Assembly: GCA_947034895.1 (NCBI GenBank)
Contig: OX344761.1
Location: 37,832,863-37,896,862, forward strand
Direction: 5' to 3'
DNA from: Rhytidiadelphus loreus
Taxonomy: Eukaryota; Streptophyta; Bryopsida; Hypnales; Hylocomiaceae
DNA: 64,000 nucleotides
The notes beneath the pieces were generated by a model, which searched no databases, was not told the DNA's origin, and saw only the letters and a program-made list of their open reading frames with translations. Made by a program: the position numbers and the translations under genes. Of the stretch, positions 52,941 through 63,846 are shown in pieces. The stretch's first letter is position 1. Each line of letters opens with the position of its first letter.

Positions 52941-53261
52941 AAAACATTTAGATTAACACTATTTTTGAAGACATCAACTAAAACGTCAACTAAGACATCT
53001 TCTAAAACATCTAGATGTTTTTTGCGATGTCAACTGGCACATCAATTGAGACGTCTTAGAGGATGTCTACATATTTTTTACAATGACAACTAACGCGTCA
53101 ATTGAAATGTCCAATGTTTTCTCATAAAATACAATCTCTAAGTTTCACATATCCCATATGCTTTGTCTTTGTTCCTATCACCACACTTGTATAAGTAGCT
53201 TGTCATGTCAATATACTTATAATAAGTGGCTTATTAGGCCATTTGACATAATTGCCAATAC

Positions 53262-53500
53262 GATATATTGTGTATGTTGTATAATATATTGTGTATTAAA
53301 TATGGTGTACAATGTATGACATATTGTGTATGCTGTATAGTGTATTGTATATTATGTATGGTGTATAATGTATGATGTAAAGTATTGTATATGATGTATA
53401 ATATATTGTGTATGGCCTATTTTGTATTGTGTATGATGTACAATGTATTCTATATGGTGTATTTTATATGTTTTTTTTTGTATGGTGTATAGTGTATGTC
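53262..53500 (+). repeat. Degenerate GTAT-rich tandem repeat
   Basis: About 240 bp of variable units like GTATGGTGTATAATGTAT, roughly 18-22 bp each, strongly biased to purine-pyrimidine alternation. Microsatellite/minisatellite type. Confidence 0.75.
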
Positions 53501-53821
53501 TAAGCTGACATTTAAAAGAATGTTTAGATGTCTAAGTGGACATCGCAAAAAGAAACATTCAAATTCTTTTAGACATCTATATCGACGTTGCTAAAAACAA
53601 TATTAATTTTTTCAAACAGTATGACGTCAAGTGCCACATCATCATCTGGTCAGATTTAAGAAATTTGATGGGGCATTGCTTGCCTGCATACGTGGCGCTT
53701 ACGTGGCTACCACATGGCACACTTTCGTCTCCTTTTTTGACCATGTTTGTTGTGATGTCACTTTAAAAACACGGCATGTTTTTTCAAATTCTTCGTGTTT
53801 TTGTCCTGTCAATCTTGAGGG

Positions 53822-53872
53822 ATTTTCCTAGACATCCACAGTAGACATGCCTGATGTTAAACGAAACACATA
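53822..53872 (+). repeat. Half-copy of the 16.6-kb palindrome family
   Basis: GATTTTCCTAGACATCCACA (53822 on) matches the left arm at 16582 on with a single change over its first 20 bp. Similarity resumes at TGATGTTAAACGAAACACAT against TGACGTCAAATAAAACAT. No matching second arm follows. Confidence 0.6.
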
Positions 53873-53981
53873 ACCATGTTCATTGGCATATTAGAAAAAA
53901 TGCAGGTTTCTACTGGTGTTATAGTGAATTGTTTGCATTCGTCACACTCGGTATTCCTTAGCAATATGCCAATACCTAAGC

Positions 53982-54910
53982 CAGAGAGAGAGGAAGAGAG
54001 AGAGAATTTTTTTCACATGTCACCTCATTTTTTAGCAAATTTTGTAAATCAAGACATGCAATATTCAATTCCAACATGTCGTTTCTTTTATCCAAGAAAA
54101 GTATGCACCCAATACCACTTTATCAATTAGCATTCGTATATAATGATCAAGTGGGTTAAAGCCAAATAGGTGGATTAATATTTGATCTGGAGAGTTACTA
54201 CGTCTTTGCAAATCAAATGCTTTAGGATCGATTAAACTACTTGCTCAGGTGGATTTCCACAGTGTTTTGACACCTCTGACCACAGTCCACAAATACTCAC
54301 TTTGCTTGATGCACAGGTACAGTACCAATTGATCAATTCGGGAGGGAGGGTGGATATCTTCTTATTGATTTTTCTAAGATCTAAATTCCCTCTGTGCAGA
54401 TCTGAGACTTTATGTTGGCTTCATCGCACACTTATCGACAATACTATTGTCCATGCATGCAAAACCAGTTCGTATTCACACCGAGATTGTACAAAAAGTA
54501 ATATAACTGGGTAACTCAAGACTTATCCAAATGGGCTGAATACATTCCATGCACACCACAGGGAGGAAATCAATCCCCCACTTGCACCATAATACAATCC
54601 TAAACCACATTGATAAGAGCAAAATTCATTAAAATCAATACTGCCAACTGCAAGCAAATTGATATGCTTGAATATGAAGACGTCACGCCTCACCTGTGCC
54701 CACGCCCACCAAACAAACGATTGTGTATTAGTGAACATGCACGAGGTGTCTTAAGCATGACAACAAGTTGTTATCCTAATCACATATTAAAACACACGAA
54801 AAACCAGCAGGAGGAGATTATAAGCTTCAACCGTGGACCACTTCAACTTGTAGCCAATATTCTCAGAACGACCCAGTAGCAGCACCTGTGAGCTCATCTC
54901 CATGTCCATT
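53982..54910 (-). repeat. Five-unit array, unit 3
   Basis: Module A (53982-54063, GA run then CACATGTCACCTCATTT...ATCAAGACATGCA), GGGAGGGAGGGTGG (54340-54353), module B (54663-54775) and module D (54881-54910). Unit 3 is the closest match to unit 2. On the minus strand module D reads as an open frame including MDMEMSSQVLLL (unit 2: MDTKMVSQVLLL). Confidence 0.7.
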
Positions 54911-55304
54911 GCATGCTGGAGCAGACCTGTTGCACCACGATGAAGTGTCTCAGGGAACAAGAGCTTCAGCAGCCTTATAGTGTGCAGAGCCGCACTGAAG
55001 CAAGAAGGTGCCATTAGTACCCGCCAAGATGGCCCATCATGCCCTTGGAGTATCAAGATGAGCACTTGGCTTAGCTAATCGTATTACCTGACATTATGAG
55101 GCCACGCACCTAGCCCTGGTCCGGGCATCAAACCAAACCAAATCAATGCATACATATACCCGTGGAGGGGCTAGTATTGTGACTGGTATCGCGATACCCA
55201 TGTATCTTATTTATTCATCGCTTGTAAAAGGCATGTTTGCCCGAATGAAGCCAAATATATACTCAAGTGTCCGTAATCTTCTGAGAAGAATCATCGCTAT
55301 TCTT

Positions 55305-57174
55305 GGGAGGGAGGGAGAAAGAGAAAGTCTTACTAGTCATCCCATTTCTGGGCTCTTTCTTTCCATTCAAGATCAAGACAATTCCTTTTCAATGTCAGTA
55401 AGCATCTCGTAATTACCAAACCTCCTTGTCAGTACCACATTGTTATAACGCTGAACAGTAATTCACGTTCCATGGATTGAGAATTTATTCTTGATGACAA
55501 TATATCACCCTCACTCAAGTTCTTCGGGAAATAAACTGAGGATTTTTCAAACAGTTGAATATAGTCACGATATGTTGTGACTCATATCACCCTACTAATC
55601 CAAGAACCAATCCAGTTGAGTTACAACCTAATCCAAATTTTACAATATGATTCGATTCATCTGACTTTCATATCTATCACATGCATGTGTGCACAGAAAT
55701 GAGACCAAACCTCACCAGTAACAGCAGGGTCTTATTCAACCAAGATTTATACGAGGCTAATATCATTCTGTAGATCCAAGAATCGTTTCTCTTGATTTAC
55801 AAACTAAACTAGATATAACAAATTGATTCATCTTATCAAACTTCCATATTGAGCACACACTAGTATGTACACAAGTATGAAACAAAACCTCACTAACATA
55901 GTAGCAGCAGAGTTTTACTCCTTCATCATTAATACCTCTCAACGTTTTCTATTACAATATCATCTGGGAGGGTGGGTGGGCACTCTAAGCTTCTCATAAG
56001 GTGGCTGGAAATTCTCACACCCGCTTATGAGTACACAATCAATTGCTCGCAAAAATCTCTCAATATGTTCTTTTGTCGAAACACACATCCAGAAGGACTG
56101 ATTGTTCGATAGTGGCTTTTAAGATAATTGTCAATTTAGCTTGAGAAATCAAGATCGACATGGTTAAGTATAGCTATTCAGAAGTATATACTCAGCCAAA
56201 TGATATCACCCTTGCATGACTTTAACACAGCCTTTAAGTCATGACTCATGACTGCTCCATACTTAAGAGGCCAAGATTCTATGGACCCGTAATATAAAGT
56301 AAAGGGCATCTAAATAATGTTTGGGCGGGAGGGCTTGACTAGCATAATTCCAAACAAACTTTGTAGATGATTCCTGGTTTCAAACCCGTTGTATTTCTCA
56401 AATGAGAATGTATACAGGCATGTCAGTCACGATCTCTTTTAGTCGATAAACTTGCTACTAAATCACTACACAATACTGTGTTACCCTTCAAACTTTACGG
56501 CATCAAGCTCGATAAACACCGTTTGTACTACATGGATACACTACACCCTTTGTTCACGAACCATGTAGTTAAGATTTACGGTGTTATGGTTACGCAAACC
56601 ACAACCCTTATAAAATTTCGACCCATGTCTGTAAAAGACTCATATAGTAACAAAACTTACATGGAATTTTGACCCTCGATCCTCAAGAAAACCTGGCTTC
56701 TGTCTGTCCATGACCCTCAAGTGAAATTCACGAATAGCACAGTTTCTTGATTCATGAATCATACAGATTCACAACACATATATATACTCGTATGATACTG
56801 CATTTATTTTACTGCAATTTCTTTTTCAGAAAACACATAAAAAATCACTAGACGATTATCAAAGTTCAGAGTAAGAATTTAAACAGCCTTAAGTCTGGAG
56901 CAGAGCTCCAATCCTAGGATGTCATGCCTCACCTGCGCCCATGCACCCCAACACACACAAAGTTTGTCAGAATACGTACGCAAGGTGTCTACAGCATAAC
57001 ATCAATTGTTATCCAGATCGAGGAACAGAACAACGCAACCAAACTAGCTTCAGCACAGTCTTGATCATCACCTGTTACGAACATGCAAACGTCAAAACAT
57101 CAATGCAACATAACTGGCTCTCAAATGAATTTGAATTGTCCATGGAACCTAGTTTGCCATCTCAGTATCCATGG
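55305..57174 (-). repeat. Five-unit array, unit 4 (expanded)
   Basis: Module A (55305-55385, CATCCCATTTCTGGGC) overlaps GGGAGGGAGGG; a perfect G4 (55976-55990) and GGGCGGGAGGG (56333-56343) follow. Module B is at 56922-57014 and module D at 57153-57174. The A-B distance is about 1.6 kb against 0.5-0.7 kb elsewhere, so it probably contains an insertion or internal duplication. Confidence 0.65.
55976..55990 (+). other. G-quadruplex-forming motif
   Basis: GGGAGGGTGGGTGGG: four G-triplets with one-base loops, within array unit 4. Confidence 0.75.
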
Positions 57175-57631
57175 CGTCCGAAGCCGTAAACAAGCGCTGT
57201 AGTTTTGCACAGACAAAACGGGGATGGCCGCGTACAAAAACTTGTTAGAGCAGCACCGCAAAATTATGAGCACAAATGGGCGAGCGTAACGCAGGGCAGC
57301 CTGAAGTGGACCGATGTCCTGTTCTTTACCCCACTCCTAGAATTGATTGGGACGTGGGTTGATACCCGTTACAGCTCATGGTTATACTTAGGTGTACGTT
57401 TATACCCATTTATATGAACCCCGCCAGGTTTGGATTTATCACCATATACCTGTTTTAGAGCGGTTCATACACTATGGCTGAAAATAAAATGTTTTCAATT
57501 GTACTTATCCCTTTATATGCATGAATATGCATATCACAACTCCAGTAACTTTGTAGAAAAACTTCAAAATCATCCAAAGTTCTCAGATGAGGGAGTTTGC
57601 TGGTGCTTGGAAATTCATTATTTGCATTCTT

Positions 57632-58210
57632 AGAGAGAGAGAGAGAGAAGACATGACACCCCAGTACAGGGCAGATTCATACTATTCCAAGATTTTTCCA
57701 CAATAAGTTAGAACAAATACATGTGTGGCAGTTACACAATTTGAAAGTGTTGCAAGGATCGGTAGTTTTTTCAAAGAACAAATGATTGTATCGAAAGGAA
57801 TGGTAGATGAATCTAAGATTTAAGCTATAGTGTGGATTCCTTACTCTAATATTAACAACCACCAGACCGTCATCATAAGCTATGGCCCACGGTGCCGTGT
57901 AACATCTGGAATAGCATCAAGAAACTAGTACTAGGACCACTATACCATTTGAGAATACATAGTATCCTTGAGATGAATAAATTCCAGAGCTAGTTACGTC
58001 AATAACACAAATCTGCAGCCTAAGCAATTTGCACATGCAAGTATAAGAGCTTGAGGTATAGAAGTATTTGGAAAGTAGTGAACTCGCTCTCCATTTTTGC
58101 CACAAAGTTGGAGGGAATGCTCCTCACCTACGCCAAAGCAAGTCAACAGACCAAAATTTTGTTAGTTTACGTGCGTAAGGTGTCTTCAGAACATTCCACG
58201 TTGTTATCCG
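57632..58210 (-). repeat. Five-unit array, unit 5
   Basis: Module A (57632-57688, GAGAGAGAGAAGACATGACACCCC then CAGGGCAGATTC, split here) and module B (58118-58210, CTCACCTACGCC...CGTAAGGTGTCTTCAGAACATT...GTTGTTATCC). No clear G-triplet run or module D was found. A 98-residue minus-strand frame begins at 58420 just beyond it and reads into module B. Confidence 0.6.
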
Positions 58211-58479
58211 TGTCACCAAATTGTAGCATAAACAAATAGCAAGATAATCATGAAACTTGGAGCCATTGAAAAAGCGTTCCAAATAAGTGAATTCTTCTTT
58301 GCTTTTCAAAGAACCTGTTTTGCGTCGTTCTCCATGGTAAGTCTCAGTGTCAAGAAAGTGTTTGGAAAGTAATCCGCTTGCATTAATCTCGGGCACAGCT
58401 AGTTTCATTCCACACAACAAGCCAACAATACTAAATTGAAAAAGTAGTTTCCTTAGTCACGTAGCTTTGAGGACTAGTG

Positions 58480-59040
58480 CTTAAGGTGGTCATTTAGAGT
58501 GTCTATTAGAAACCACGTGCGAACAAAACTTTGGACCCCCTATATACTTTTTGGATTTTAAATAAACCAAAATAAAAAAAATATGGATAGATTTTCCTAC
58601 TTTGAAAGTTTATGTTTTGAATTATTGATATTTTTATTTGTTAATAATAATTAGTTACAAATTTTTGAAGTAAAAAGATACATTGTAGAACTGAAAAATA
58701 ACTTTCACACCCCTATATTATATAAGAAAAAATTGTCTAAAAAATGAACAAAAGATTCTTTAAAATAACTCATTATTGAAAGCTCATTTTGAGTTGAATA
58801 TTGACTCAATGGTCATCTAAATGTGTCCTCTATAATTATTTGAGTTGAAAAACATGCCATTTTAGTTCATTTTCAACCTCTTCTAGAAATCATTTCATAT
58901 TTTATTTGAGTTAGAAATTTTGGCAATAGAAAGCTATAGTCATTACTAAACAATGTTCAAAATTTTAGGTTGAAATTATAGTTTATTAGAAACCACCTGT
59001 TCGCACGTGGTTTGTTATAGTAGAACTAAGTGCACCCCCC
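58480..59040. mobile_element. Mutator-like non-autonomous insertion, 561 bp
   Basis: An exact 11-bp duplication GAGGACTAGTG flanks it (58469-58479 and 59041-59051). Inside, near-terminal inverted repeats share the perfect 15-mer AACCACGTGCGAACA (58511-58525) and its complement (58998-59012), with looser pairing outwards. A 9-11 bp duplication is the Mutator/MULE range. The interior is AT-rich and non-coding. Confidence 0.75.
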
Positions 59041-59367
59041 GAGGACTAGTGAAACAGGCAAGATATGCTTGTGAGCTTAACCTTGGTAGGGTTTGCAATT
59101 GGTGGAGCTTCCTCTACTATGGTCCCACTTAGCTCACTGGTGTCCATGTATAGAGCCATCAGTCCTACAAGTAGGACCACTGTTCAGTTGTTACTATTAA
59201 TGCTATGCAATAATGCAAGTAGGTAACCTTGCAATATTGGATGTGGCATTGTGTGGATTATGGTGGTCACGAAGTTAATGTAGATTTGAGAACCTCAGCT
59301 TGGTATGCAAGCTTTCATCGCTAATTAATATGCAAGCTGGGTGGGATATCTTGACATGAATACACAT

Positions 59368-60136
59368 GGTTCAAATCCCGTGTTGGGGTGATTGCAAGAA
59401 ACACTTGTCAAATTTTGTATCCCCTTGACTTTGGACATGTTTTTTGCTCATAACTTTTGCATCATTTTTTTGTTTTCTATGAAACTTAAAGCGAAGGTAC
59501 ATATGGAAGTTTTAAATGTTGAATAAATCTTTGGGATATCTTAAAATTGTTTTACTATTTTTAAATAGCCCCCAATTGGATGTCAACCTTGGCCATTTGG
59601 GGGGGGGTTGTAGTACTATTTTTGACCCAAAAATAAGAATTTGAAGCTCAAAATTGGTATACAAGGATTTATACTAAAGTTACACAATTTCATTGAAGGA
59701 TTTCTAAAAATAGTAAACTTTCCACCCTCCACATGTGCTCAAAGTGCACTACCTTTGCACAAGTGTAGAGAACACAATTTTATTTTTTCAAAGATAAAAG
59801 TGGTTAAGAAGGAGCATCTCTAAGTTAGAAAAAATGGCTTTTTTTTTAAATTTTTTTAAATTTTTTAAATATTTTCTAAAAATAAAATTCCAAAGATACT
59901 ATTTTCATGGTATTTTCCATCACTCTTTGAGTGTGTATAACTTTTAGAGATAAATTTTTTTTGTCTTGAATTTTCACTCATACTTTTTAGAATGCTTTAC
60001 AAACTATCAATATTTTATTTCATTTAGAAAAAATTTATTCCAAAAGTTCACAGTATTCCAATACTATAGTCTTTTGATTCAAAATCAACAGGTGTTTCTT
60101 GCAACGACCCAGTGGTCCTTATGAGAATTGAACTCT
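59368..60136. repeat. Inverted pair of tRNA-B-box-like sequences bounding about 0.75 kb
   Basis: The left copy has GGTTCAAATCC (59368-59378, the pol III B-box consensus) followed by TTGCAAGAAACACTTGT (59392-59408). The right copy, inverted, has GAGTTCAATTCTC (60123-60136) and TTGCAAGAAACACCTGT (60088-60104 reversed). Either two SINE-like remnants face each other or these are terminal repeats of one element. I see no A-box or cloverleaf. Confidence 0.5.
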
Positions 60137-60239
60137 AATTAGAATATATATACCGAAATAAGTTCGATGTCTGAATTGATGAAAAAGATGTAGACTAAAA
60201 AATCCTAACATTTATGAAATTAGTTCAATTTGTTCCGGA

Positions 60240-60500
60240 ATGGAACAAAACCAGAGAGAGAGAGAAAATCAATTTCAAATTTTGTTTATGAAAAAAGAGA
60301 TTTTTTCTGATCTCTCCAAATTGCCTAGTTGGTGGAAAGAATCATATATCATACAATATTTTTTGAACTATATAGTCAAAAGTTATGAAAATTGTTGGGC
60401 CTTAAAGCTACTCCTCATCCCCATATTGTGTCAAATTTCAAAGAAAAATAAGTAAATCTCCATTTGTAGTGAGCTATCTAAAATTTCTATATTGCCTTAA
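60240..60500 (+). repeat. Dispersed repeat family R, partial copy 4
   Basis: Matches the right end of copy 1 (about 45370-45640) in direct orientation: ATATAGTCAAAAGTTATGAA, GCCTTAAAGCTACTCCT and the following TTGCC...TTTGG blocks. Confidence 0.65.
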
Positions 60501-61920
60501 AACACAGCTTGGTCCTTTAGGGATCAATAATATGAATTTTCCAAAAAAAAACATTAAAAAAAAATCACATGTATTCAACTATATCTACTGAACATCAAAA
60601 ACCTTTAAATTACATTCAAGTTTTAACAAAATAGAAACATTTTTTTCTTCACAAATATATTTGAACAATATATTTGAACCTTAGTATGAGAAATTAATTG
60701 TCACATTGTCAATGGAAAACGAAAACGAAAAAGTTGAAATGAATAGTGTAATATTCTAAACTTTTCAAAATCAATCAAAACAACTTCACCCACCTAAAAT
60801 ATATACCAATATATAACCTCTTGTTGTCAAAAAAAATCATTAATCCACAACTTGATTGTTGAAGACGACGTCTAACAAGAATGACTATCCTCATAACTAT
60901 CTCTTGTGATTACATGATTGAGTAGTTTGGCATCCTCCTCCCTTCTAAGAAAATCCCCCACCGTTGATTACAGGAAAACAAAATATATTACCACCTCTAC
61001 CGTTAATCTAAATAGAAATTAAAAAGAAGTTCCCATGAACCCCTAGCTGCCTCCCTCTCTGAGTAGGCCATTAGGGTTTGATGTAGTTAACTCCACTTAC
61101 TCTTGAAATTTCAAGAACCATCAAATCTGATTTTGTTTAAAATGCCCCCCACTCTATTGTCAATCTCATTTTAAAAACAAAGTGTCAGAATAAACATTCA
61201 TTCGGTCATCTACGCTAAGAGAATCATGTTGTCGTGCCATGCCTTCCATTCCCTCCATTAGTTTTTTGTTTAGGGTTTTGAGGCACGTAGAGAGTTGTTG
61301 CGCCATACTACAATGTTGTTAGAGCGATCAAGGCAACAATAAAGCAACAGTAAGGGATGATAAGGACAACAATCAAATAACAATCAAGGGAGAAATCAAG
61401 GTCAACCAGAGTGTAATGATATGACTAGTTGTTTGATGGGATTATTTTGATTTTGCGGTTTGGGAGGGTTTGGATTTGGGAGGTTCATTAGATTTTGCAA
61501 TTTTGGGGTTTTATTGGTTTTAGCATGTTTGGATTTGACTTGGAGGTTTGGAGATTTGAAGGTTTGGAAGATTTGTGCAGATGAGTGGAAAGGATGCCCT
61601 TCTCATTTGGAAATTTTTTAGTCATTTTTTAGTCCTTCTACCTTCAATTGTTGTCATGTAAAGGTTTGAGCGCCTTTATTGCTAACAAAGTGACCATTCA
61701 CAAGAAGAGTTCCAAGTCTAGTTTCATCATCTGGTACTCGGACCGGTAATTGCCGTAAATTCTACAGTTGGAATTGAAGATGAAGAAGTACCTCTCAAAG
61801 CTCCACTCTAGCAAATGGAATTTCAACTATTGATTCTAATTATGACAAGAAATCATAATAGGCATCGTTTAGACATCAAATTGTATAGGAAACAATGTCG
61901 GTCTCTAGGAGTTTTCATTC
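60501..61920. other. Intergenic DNA, no gene seen
   Basis: AT-rich, with a run of G/T-rich phrases (TTTGGAGGTTTGGA-like) at 61440-61570. No frame, RNA or repeat I can support. Confidence 0.5.
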
Positions 61921-63420
61921 TTGCACTTAGGGTTTGAACCCCCTTGTGTTTGTGTTTGTAGTTGTCTAGAACTTGCTAGAGCTTTCCATAGACAAAAACA
62001 TTATCATAGTGCAACACTTGTAGCAGATTATGTACAACCTAAGAGTCATTCTACCAAAAGAAGGTCCATACCGGATCCTCAACCTGATCAATCGACTTCG
62101 GCTAAATGTGGGATTCAATTTGGAGTTTTGAGGTACTGAACAACATTGTTTGACTAAATTTGTTTAACTTAATGTTTTGATTCATTGTATTGCGAGTTTC
62201 TTAGAAGTGAGCATTCATTTTGTTTGTATTTTTGTTTTTTTATTCATTGTGTTGCAGGTGTTGGTGGCTATGAAAGTCTGAGGACTACTTTGAGGTCACT
62301 AAAGTAATTAGTGTAGTTTTGAATTGAAGGGGGACGGCAAGACAAGGTTCTTCAATGATAAGAGATATTTAGAGTTTTGGCTTCTTGATAGAGAGTGAGT
62401 GGTAGTCAAGTTTGTGACCTCCTTTACTAAGAAAATTAGGTCCTTCTTGTGCTGTAATACGACCATTATTATGAAGTCGTCTTGAATATTGGGTTTTCTC
62501 TTGATTGTCACTTTTGCTCCTTAGACATGGCATCTCTTCTATCACAAACTCTTAATGTTGCTTCCCATTCAAGCTGGCAATTGGAAATGGAGTTTGAACA
62601 ATTGTTGTTGTTGTTTTGACTCTTGTTGCCCTTGTTGCTTCTACTCTTGTAGATAGCAAAAAGACGAGGAAGAACAATTCTAAGGCAGTTGCCAAAAGAA
62701 ACTCTCTTATAGTTGATGGAATAGGTCCTAATGCTGTAAAGAGTACTCGATGCTTAAAACCTCTTTGTATGAAGAAAATTGTCACTAAAAAGGCTCCCCC
62801 AAAACAAGAACAAATTGAACGCAAGCGGAATTGAGTGTCACAAATTTTGTTGGCAACTCAGACATCTCACTTGATTGGTTGAAAACAATGAAAATTCCTA
62901 GAAAAAAATGTATTTGTAGACTCTATTCTATTGAAAGAAGCAGTGTTATAATGAAGCTCCATTTGTAGATGGTTTGCCGGATTATAGTTGCTAGTGCATC
63001 CATGGTCAACAAACTAATCAAAACCTACTTTGCTTGGAACAAACTAGGAGTTGTCCCTATTGGTCACTAAATCCTCAACAAAACATTACGAAACATTGGT
63101 TTTCACACTTGTATTGGCATACTCAGTTTTGCATTAAAGACAAAGGAGAGGATCACTTCGATGTGTTCAATGGAATTTGACGTCTCAACAAAGGGAAGAA
63201 GGTGTAGAGAAGTATGTTAAACACAGGACTCCTTTTGCGAAAAATCAAGTTGTTTTGACTCATAAAATTCTCATTGAAAGAATTGCTACTTTTTGCAGAT
63301 ACAAACTTAAAAAACAATTGGACAACATACTTCCAGGCACAATCCTCCCCATGCTACAATCAAGACAAAATATCCCGTCTGCTTCATAGGTTCTCCTTAT
63401 TTGGCAAGGCATTATGGAAT
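61921..63420 (+). pseudogene. Broken coding-like stretches, family unknown
   Basis: Short open stretches (61921-62139, 62616-62834, 63177-63389) have more even composition than the flanks, and the middle one is Lys/Arg-rich. Acceptor-like GTTGCAG occurs near 62258. They may be exons of, or decayed relatives of, the partial frame at 63474 onwards, but I could not join them without stops, and I recognise no domain. Confidence 0.25.
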
Positions 63421-63473
63421 ACACGAGAGTCACTATTATGTGGAAATGTATGATGTAGCCAAATACTGTCACC

Positions 63474-63846
63474 ATGGATGATGTGACTCAAATTTTTTTT
63501 GAGCACACAAATTTTGGATCCCGTCTTGCCGACTTAGGATGGCAAAGGCTAGCTATAGCATTAGATGAGGCTTGTGAAGGCACACAACATGATTTCATGG
63601 TTCTAGGTATTATTTTCAACAATTTTTTTCATTTTCTCTTGCAATTAATTTGTGTTGGCTTCATTGTCCAATTAGTTTGTCTTTATTTCTCTTATTAGTT
63701 TTCTGAATTTGCAGATACAGTTCTTGGAGATGTTGGTCGAATAGTTGACGATATCATTGTTGTTGAAGACACCCAAGACAATCCATTGTCACCCATGGTA
63801 CTTATTAAATACACTCCTCTGATACCTCTGGAGAACACTACTAATA
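63474..63846 (+). CDS. Partial two-exon reading frame running off the right edge, unknown
   Basis: Exon 63474-63606 (44 codons plus one base) joins exon 63715-63846 in frame through a GT...TTTGCAG intron, giving about 88 residues; the second exon ends at a GTATGT donor. The first part includes FEHTNFGSRLADLGW, the second VGRIVDDIIVVEDTQDNPLSP. No family is recognised. A coding-like frame just upstream (HESHYYVEMYDVAKYCHH) is in a different phase, so a frameshift or an earlier exon is possible. Confidence 0.35.

Noticed and set aside
53262..53500. CRISPR-like or regulatory array
   Set aside because: Units vary in length and are low-complexity GTAT repeats; there are no conserved repeats with unique spacers, and the context is a plant nucleus.
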